DNA from: Trichostrongylus colubriformis
Lineage: Eukaryota; Nematoda; Chromadorea; Rhabditida; Trichostrongylidae
Reading direction: 5' to 3'
Assembly: GCA_963978905.1 (NCBI GenBank)
Contig: OZ022258.1
Span: 56,962,591-57,026,590 of the forward strand
Length of the DNA stretch: 64,000 nt
Position numbers and translations under genes: made by a program. This document shows positions 58,378 through 64,000 of this stretch, piece by piece (position 1 is the stretch's first letter; each line of letters begins with the position of its first letter). A model generated the notes under the pieces. It did no database searches. It was not told the DNA's origin and worked only from the letters and a program-made list of their open reading frames with translations.

Positions 58378-58541
58378 AAGGAGTCGTCCACGGAAACCTG
58401 GGTTTTTTTTTAATTTTAATCCAGTTATCTCGATTTGTATTACACAGGCCATATGCAAAGTTCCACGCAAAAAATTACAATTGGGCAGAGATGCACTCCC
58501 TCAAACTTTCGACCACGCCGGTAACGTGGGCGGGGCACTGA
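58378..58541 (+). mobile_element. TTAA-type foldback element, single arm
   Basis: GGAGTCGTCCACGGAAACCT, GGCCATATGCAAAGTTCCAC, GGGCAGAGATGCA and GTGGGCGGGGC follow the order of the left arm at 26566-26715. The second arm is missing, so this is a half element. Confidence 0.6.
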
Positions 58542-58544
58542 AGG

Positions 58545-60100
58545 TTGAGGAAACAGATCAGATTATTGAATGGGTATTTTGAAATTGAGCACGCTTTCTA
58601 GTCAATCAAGCCTCGTGGCTGATGCTATGGGCAAAAGGATACACTATATCTTTGACAATTCATAAAACCACTTGGCTGGCATATCAACAAAATGACTATG
58701 TCAGTTTCCCTTCAATAAGTTATGTACGGGAAACCCTTTTCTACTGAATGTTCTTGATGTTTTGAATAATTCTCCTCACTAATACAATCCTATCACGATC
58801 ATTTCCTGTAAAACAACACGTAACTGTTCTATGAAATGTGTATCGCCATAACAACCCACATGTTAGAGGTTTTCAGAAGGGATGACACCGAAGAAGGGCA
58901 CAGCTTTTCCGCTGCCACATTGAAATCAATTAAACGAAAAACATGAATCGATGGGCATGGTTTTACGGAATTGCTGCGTTTTCCTTTTTTACCATGCCTA
59001 TTCGGCTGATCAATTCTGTACAAAAGAGATTGGCGGAACAATTCACACAAATGCACAAATATAGACCCCCACGGAGAAAGGGTTCCTCGAAACTCGCCAT
59101 TCATAGAGAACCAAACTAAAAATCGTCCAGTCCTCAATTCCTCAATACTTCGAATGGTGCGTTTAACATTGCCCCTTCAGAGTTGGTTCAATCGCTAACA
59201 GGCATCCGCTGAGGAGTCTTCTATGCATAGGAGAGGGGATCGTATTTTGCTTGGGTTGTTAGAAAGCGATTGTGGGCGACCACAATGTGAAGGTGAAAAA
59301 CGCACTCTTAAATGATTCTGGTTGGTGAAGCGATCTCTAAAGAACAAAAAAGGTCGAACCAATCGATAAGCATACTCAGTATTAGGTGATTTTATTATAA
59401 TTATGAAATAATGATCAGGTGATATGACTATGATTACTGACGATCATTTTCCAAAGTGATGAAGTAGGCTACCGAGCATGCGCACAGACGGCTCAGAGAT
59501 GCATGCGTCGAAGGAGTAGATGTTCGCATTTTCAAAAAATTTTCCTCGATGCTAGGTAGGTTTGACCCTTAGCACGGGATCTCAAAGGTATCGTATTTAT
59601 GACGGAAAAGAGAGTTGGTACTTATGGTAGGGGAAAACCTCCCAAGAAGAGTCCTCAATATTCTTCTGAGTTGCCAATTTTAGGGGCGGTTAGCTGGTTT
59701 TCAAAAAGATTATCGAACGATTCTCAAAAATTTTCTCCAATATACTATTACTTGACTCCGAAGGCACCACACGAAAGTAGGAGGGCCTCAGTGGCGGAGT
59801 GTTGAAAGGACGAAATGAACAGTCGTCGAAGAAATGAGACCTCGCTCTCCCTTTCCATTTCCTTGTTAAACGTGATGTTTTCAGGTCATCAGCGATCACT
59901 CGGTCGGAGCCACCCGAATTTTCGATGCGTAGCGTTCATGAATAGCAAATACGCATCCACTCCTAGGAGGAGTATTATGTGGATGGGCTCTCAGAGGAGT
60001 CTTTCACCGCAAGTTGCACTACACACTAACCTTTTGTACCCCTCAGCCTTTACAGTAACACAATAGCCTCTTCCTAATATACGAATTACCATGCCGTTGG
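58545..60100. other. No recognised gene
   Basis: Short ORFs only. A few phrases around 59560-59790 may be repeat-derived but were not matched. Confidence 0.3.
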
Positions 60101-60104
60101 AGGT

Positions 60105-60510
60105 TATTTTCGCGAATCTAAGAATAAATGTGGAATATGAAAGTTGAGACGATAATTACGGTAGAGAAAAAAGGGAATTAAACGGTCTCCTTTTTTCTGC
60201 ACAGGGGCGGAAGAAAAGTAACTTGAAAACCCTCCTCTTCTCTCTTCTCTTATGCATCAATACCCAATGAGGATAGATACAGACGGACGACGGGCTAAGT
60301 TTAACAGACGCGAGAATCGCTCCGCCGTCGCAGAAATTCTAGCAGGTGTGAGGTAGCGTCTCGCAGCGCTACGGAATCACGATGAAAAACGAAGACACTA
60401 GTTTCAATGGGATCATCTTTCTGCCTGGGATATTCTTCCAGAGGATAGGTCTTGCCATTTACCATTTCTCGGTTATCCCTGGCCGCGCCTTTAAGCTATA
60501 ACTTGGACCA
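60105..60510 (+). repeat. Dispersed repeat R1, copy 3
   Basis: AATGTGGAATATGAAAGTTG, CTCTTATGCATCAATACCCA, GTGTGAGGTAGCGTCTCGCA, TTTCAATGGGATCATCTTTC and CGGTTATCCCTGGCCGCGCC parallel copies 1 and 2 in order. Confidence 0.58.
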
Positions 60511-60519
60511 GGGTGTGCA

Positions 60520-61850
60520 CACCATCTGACCGTCTAGTATGAGGAGCATGAGAGTACCCAAACTTCAGACGTAAGAAGTTAATTTCTATGATATAAGAGA
60601 GGATCTCTGCCGTACACATGAATTCTCTCACGTATACCAACTCCACCCAATCTATGTGAGTTATAATACTAGTTTAATTAAAAACATAACTGAAATAAGT
60701 AGAATACCTGGGAGCACGAAGTATAGGCGCAAATAATGAGCCGCCATGCGGACAGCAATCCATTAAACAAGAAGAAAACAACGAATACATAGTCAGCTAC
60801 TCAAGACATAGTTCCGTTCTATACAGACAATAAAATCTGAAAAACTGATTATGAGGAAATAAATAATGAAAATATCCTACAAGTACACATGGAAAATCGC
60901 GGATAGCAAATCATTCGAGTGGTGGAATCACGGTCACTCTTGGTATAGACTGACATCACCGATTTTAACAAGAATCCGCCAACTCTGCTGGACATGACAG
61001 ATCGTCTGCCTTTTTTGGGATGAATTCGATCACAAGTTTTTACAGCTCTACATCACAATCGCATCTGGCCACAATGCATTGATTCGAAGCTGGCAAACTT
61101 TTGAAGTGGAACAGTTGCTGCTGCCACGCACATGGTTCCTAGGTCCGATCCCAGATCGAGTACCATACATGATGAACAAGCTTTCGGTATGTTAACTGGC
61201 ATTAGGCTGTGACAATAGAAAAACACTTGAGTTGTGTCTTCACATCAAATACAAGGATCCCTGCGCGACAAATACCGCGCTTGTCACGTAGCGAATTAGG
61301 CGCGTGTCCGAGAATGCGCTCGACGCCTTCTCGCGTGACCTGACTCAATTCGAATGTCGTGTGGTATATTCGCCGGAGGTCGTAATGTAAATACGAAAGA
61401 TATGGTTTATCTACTGCTTTACTTCCTTGGGTTCGGACTTTTGGTCGTATATTGTACACTCCTTTATTAGATAGCTTTCATCGTGCTTGGATGTTTATAT
61501 AATTACATAGACCCAAAATGCCTTTTCTTCCTCCCCCATCCTCGCAATTCCCGACATTCTGGCAGGGCCTGATCGTCTTCTAGCTTTCAATTTAAAAGCA
61601 CAGATACTACCGTCACACAGATGGTGCGAAGGTTGAGCATTAACCAAAATTAAGATCATGACTAGCGAATTTAAAGGACCTTTGACCAATCACAAAAGAT
61701 GTGGTTATTCCCTAAAACAGAAGCGATAATATGGAGTAAGGAAAAGTGACATTTCGAAATGAAGATCTCACGAAATAAAAGCGAAATCGATAGAGAAAGA
61801 AGCAAACTGTGCAAAAATGTGAATAATGATAAGACTTCAATGATAATTAT
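60520..61850. other. No supported gene
   Basis: A minus-strand 85-codon frame (61459-61202) reads TREGVERILGHAPNSLRDKR and is complete from ATG to stop, but has no family match or supporting context. Nothing else was recognised. Confidence 0.25.
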
Positions 61851-61889
61851 AATGATTATCCGTGTGCCGCTCTGCTGAGAGAGGTTTTC

Positions 61890-61955
61890 AGGTGGATCAA
61901 TTTTATTTACGGCTTGAAGTTTCGACCCTTACGTTGCCTCCAGAGTTCTAAAAAG
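61890..61955 (-). ncRNA. Hammerhead-type motif (copy e)
   Basis: The minus strand reads CTCTGGAGGCAACGTAAGGG, then TCGAAACTTCAAGCCGTAAA. Helix II is GGC/GUC (one G-U pair) where copies b and d have GAC/GUC, so pairing is preserved despite a base change. Confidence 0.42.
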
Positions 61956-62239
61956 TGGCTCGAAGTTCGCTGACCCTATACTTTTCCGATCAAGCGCCAA
62001 AACCTCCAGCATTTCGAACTTACCCATACAATCCTTGGATACGTCGAATAGTCTAAAAAAGACATTGAACTTATCCTGTGATGCACCGCGAATAGTAGGA
62101 TGTCGCGACCCACTCCTGTTAGTATAATGTGCGACTGGGAATTACTATACAGCGGTGATGACAAAGTGACGGTGACCGACGACATGATCAGCGTCGAAAG
62201 ATACCGAAAAGAAAGCTCTACAAATATCACAACTCATGC

Positions 62240-62950
62240 GAAATCGGCCCATCCTGTTGCTGTGAAGAGAATTGTTGTTAAAAACATGTTCAAAACCGCT
62301 ACAACAGTGTGCACGTTCGGCAACGAAGTACGTGAATCATTCATGTTGGCTTCCCGAATAGCTGCTCAAAACGGCTATACTCAACCATCGTACCACCTCA
62401 CAACATTCCCTGATCACAGAAGACGAAAAACGCCCACCGTCATACTCTCTTCTCTGATACATCCTCCTCAGCAATACGTCGATGACTAGTTCGTGCTCAG
62501 CTTCAAAGCGATGTCACTGTTACCGATATTCCGAACGACAACATTAAACGTCAGCTAGTGCGCAGCAGGCTCCACAAATGCGAATGTGTTTCAGGGAGCT
62601 GCGTAATTTGCTCCTACGGTAAGACAGGAGACTGTACAAAATCTGGTGTGCTTATGACATTGAATGCTGTGCGTGTAATGGCGAGTATATTGGGAAGACC
62701 GCCCGCGTTTTAATAATTCGTATCAATGAACATCTGGCATCTGGCTAGTAAGAGGCGGAGAACAATAACAATTCCACTTGGAAGGCACAGACGTGAACAC
62801 CACGGCGGGACTGACTATGACGTGAAGTGCAAGATTCTACCACATGAGACCGAAATCATCTAGAAAGGCATTAGAAGCGCTCTGGATATCCGTAACGGAT
62901 CTAATAATGAGCTACGAAAATTATTGTCCTTCAATTACAAGTGAATTTTT
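62240..62950 (+). pseudogene. Penelope-like protein C-terminus with GIY-YIG endonuclease
   Basis: The plus strand encodes HPVAVKRIVVKNMFKTATTV, ASRIAAQNGYTQPSYHL, IPNDNIKRQLVRSRLHKCEC and SGSCVICSYGKTGDCTKSGV. After frameshifts it continues as YDIECCACNGEYIGKTARVL (GIY-YIG signature at 62653), IIRINEHLAS, TIPLGRHRREHHGGTDYDVK, CKILPHETEI and SRKALEALWISV. The Cys cluster before the endonuclease is the linker between reverse transcriptase and endonuclease seen in Penelope-like proteins. It is the most complete of the four copies but has at least three frameshifts and three stops and lacks the reverse-transcriptase palm. Confidence 0.82.
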
Positions 62951-63220
62951 GCCGTTTGTACCTGTACCGCTTTGTAGGTTAGAATGACAGCACCGTCATT
63001 TTGTCATCATCGCTGTATAGTAATACTCGGTCACACATTTTACTAACAGGAGTCGGTAGCGACGTCCTACCACTCGCGGTGAATCACGGGGTAAGTAGAA
63101 TTTCTTTCTCTCGTCTATCCGACGTCTCCATGGATTATATGGGTAAGTCCGAAATGCTAGAGGTTTCTGGCGTTCGAGATGGGATAAGTCAAGGGTCAGC
63201 GAACTTCGAGCCACTTTTTG

Positions 63221-63285
63221 GGCTTATGAAGGCGATGAAAGGGTCGAAACATCAGGCCGTCAATGAAAATTGATCTAAAAACCTC
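63221..63285 (+). ncRNA. Hammerhead-type motif (copy f)
   Basis: CTTATGAAGGCGATGAAAGG, then GTCGAAACATCAGGCCGTC. The GAAA box and the CCGTC site are intact, helix II is GGC/GUC and the CUGANGA box is changed to CUUAUGA. It is the plus-strand partner of copy e at the other end of locus 4. Confidence 0.42.
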
Positions 63286-63324
63286 GTTTGGCAAAGCAGC
63301 ACACGGATAATCTGAACATCATGC

Positions 63325-64000
63325 CGAGGTTTCTAGAAGAGAGAACTTGCAAAATTCTATATAATGATTATATTAATGACAATGTAACAATAATTATTAT
63401 CATTGAATCAATAAGTGGCAAGCAAGGCATTCTCCAGAAGGAGAGTTAAGAACGAACTTGAAACATAGCAAACAAGTAATGAGAGCAGCATTCGAGAGAG
63501 AAAGGCTTGTGCATCGATGATCCAAGTATAGTAGATCAGATTCGGAATTCAGACCTCTTAATTGTTTTAAAGGGAAGTCAAAACACAGTGAGAAGCATAT
63601 CAGAAGCAAAATTACAATAATGTAGCAGAAATGTGTTTTTTCACTGCGCGTAATTGCAGTAACTGAAGTACACCTGTGACAAATATGGCTGTGCGACACA
63701 TAGACCGACAGGCAGCACATCTATCGATATCGCTGACTGGATGCGAGAACGAAAATGGGATCGCTTCATAGCAGAACCAAGCATGGGAAGCGCTTCACGA
63801 ATGGATATCATGACATTTGTTGGGAAGATTCCAACTCAACACACCGAAACAAAAGTATACCAGGGCTGAGACGACATTGTATCGATCCAACCAGTTACGG
63901 AATGTATTGTTGTTGATAGGGTATTCATCAGTCCAACATTTCGATTTTGATGTTTTTTGACATGTACCATTCAGTAGCTGAGTTAGGGTGAAAGTGGTTT
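63325..64000. other. No recognised gene
   Basis: Short ORFs only; a minus-strand frame (63720-63400) has hydrophobic runs but no splice sites or family. Confidence 0.3.

Larger units (their letters stand above)
61857..63315 (+). mobile_element. Penelope-like element remnant with inverted terminal copies, locus 4
   Basis: A plus-strand GIY-YIG coding remnant (62240-62950) is followed by a 3' terminal repeat (about 62997-63315). An inverted copy of the same repeat precedes it (about 61857-62165). Both repeats contain GGTCACCGTCACTTTGTCAT/ATTTTGTCATCATCGCTGTA-type starts, CGAAATGCTGGAGGTTTTGG/CGAAATGCTAGAGGTTTCTG, GGTCAGCGAACTTCGAGCCA and GGGTCGAAAC---TCAAGCC/AACATCAGGCC. The unit is therefore about 310 bp of inverted repeat around a 5'-truncated body, with both 3' ends outward. 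Confidence 0.78.

Noticed and set aside
1..64000. CRISPR arrays, bacterial operons or prophage
   Set aside because: There are no regularly spaced short direct repeats, no long contiguous genes and clear spliceosomal introns, so the window is eukaryotic.

Overview
This is a eukaryotic, gene-poor and repeat-rich window. It is most consistent with a clade V (strongylid, hookworm-like) nematode. No open reading frame is longer than about 200 codons. The recognisable coding segments are short exons separated by small introns with nematode-style TTTCAG acceptors. The repeats are mariner elements, Penelope-like retroelements, tRNA-derived SINEs and many palindromic MITEs, which together recall parasitic-nematode genomes. 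The assignment is an inference from these traits; no rRNA, spliced-leader gene or other species marker was seen.

Genes. The best-supported gene is on the minus strand at 3884-5374. Four exons with matching phases and good splice sites join into 162 residues: a Ser-rich linker followed by a synaptotagmin-type C2 domain, closest in style to the C2B of the Syt14/16 group, with most Ca2+-ligand acids missing. Its first and last exons were not found. A mariner carcass lies just beyond the last exon seen. Weaker minus-strand candidate exons lie at 2613-2929, 8675-9185, 10000-10262, 31347-31607 (hydrophobic leader and a clear donor site) and 57495-57561, with one plus-strand candidate at 24109-24246. 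None of these has a recognised family.

Mobile DNA dominates. Penelope-like remnants carrying a decayed GIY-YIG endonuclease lie at 660-1995, 23120-24012, 54540-55195 and 61857-63315, with a solo terminal piece at 41893-41955. Their ends share a hammerhead-type motif, and three of the loci are arranged head-to-head with 3' ends pointing outward. Mariner material includes a decayed transposase (2985-3765), an N-terminal scrap (about 46150-46240) and two foldback elements (47387-48064, 55970-56735) whose arms are both transposase 3' ends. A separate 901-bp TA-flanked element lies at 40109-41009. Other MITEs are recognised by terminal inverted repeats and target duplications: 9 bp at 49520-49750, 8-10 bp at 51610-51832 and 53612-53884, and TTAA at 26561-26982 and 50922-51347. 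A GCGA-rich palindrome family lies at 9783, 34721 and 55596. Two tRNA-derived SINE families are present (52897-53192 with a perfect 13-bp target duplication; 51960-52132), together with a tRNA-like B box inside a long hairpin (15557-15690). A LINE/RTE-type reverse-transcriptase C-terminus lies at 32235-32660.

Large stretches between these features (about 6-8.6 kb, 19.2-22.9 kb, 34.9-40.1 kb, 42-45 kb, 58.5-61.8 kb) hold nothing I can name. They may be introns, intergenic DNA or older repeats. No tRNA or rRNA gene, CRISPR array, bacterial operon or other coherent novel enzyme system was found. The most unusual structures are the double-3'-end mariner palindromes and the outward-facing Penelope copies with their ribozyme-like ends.
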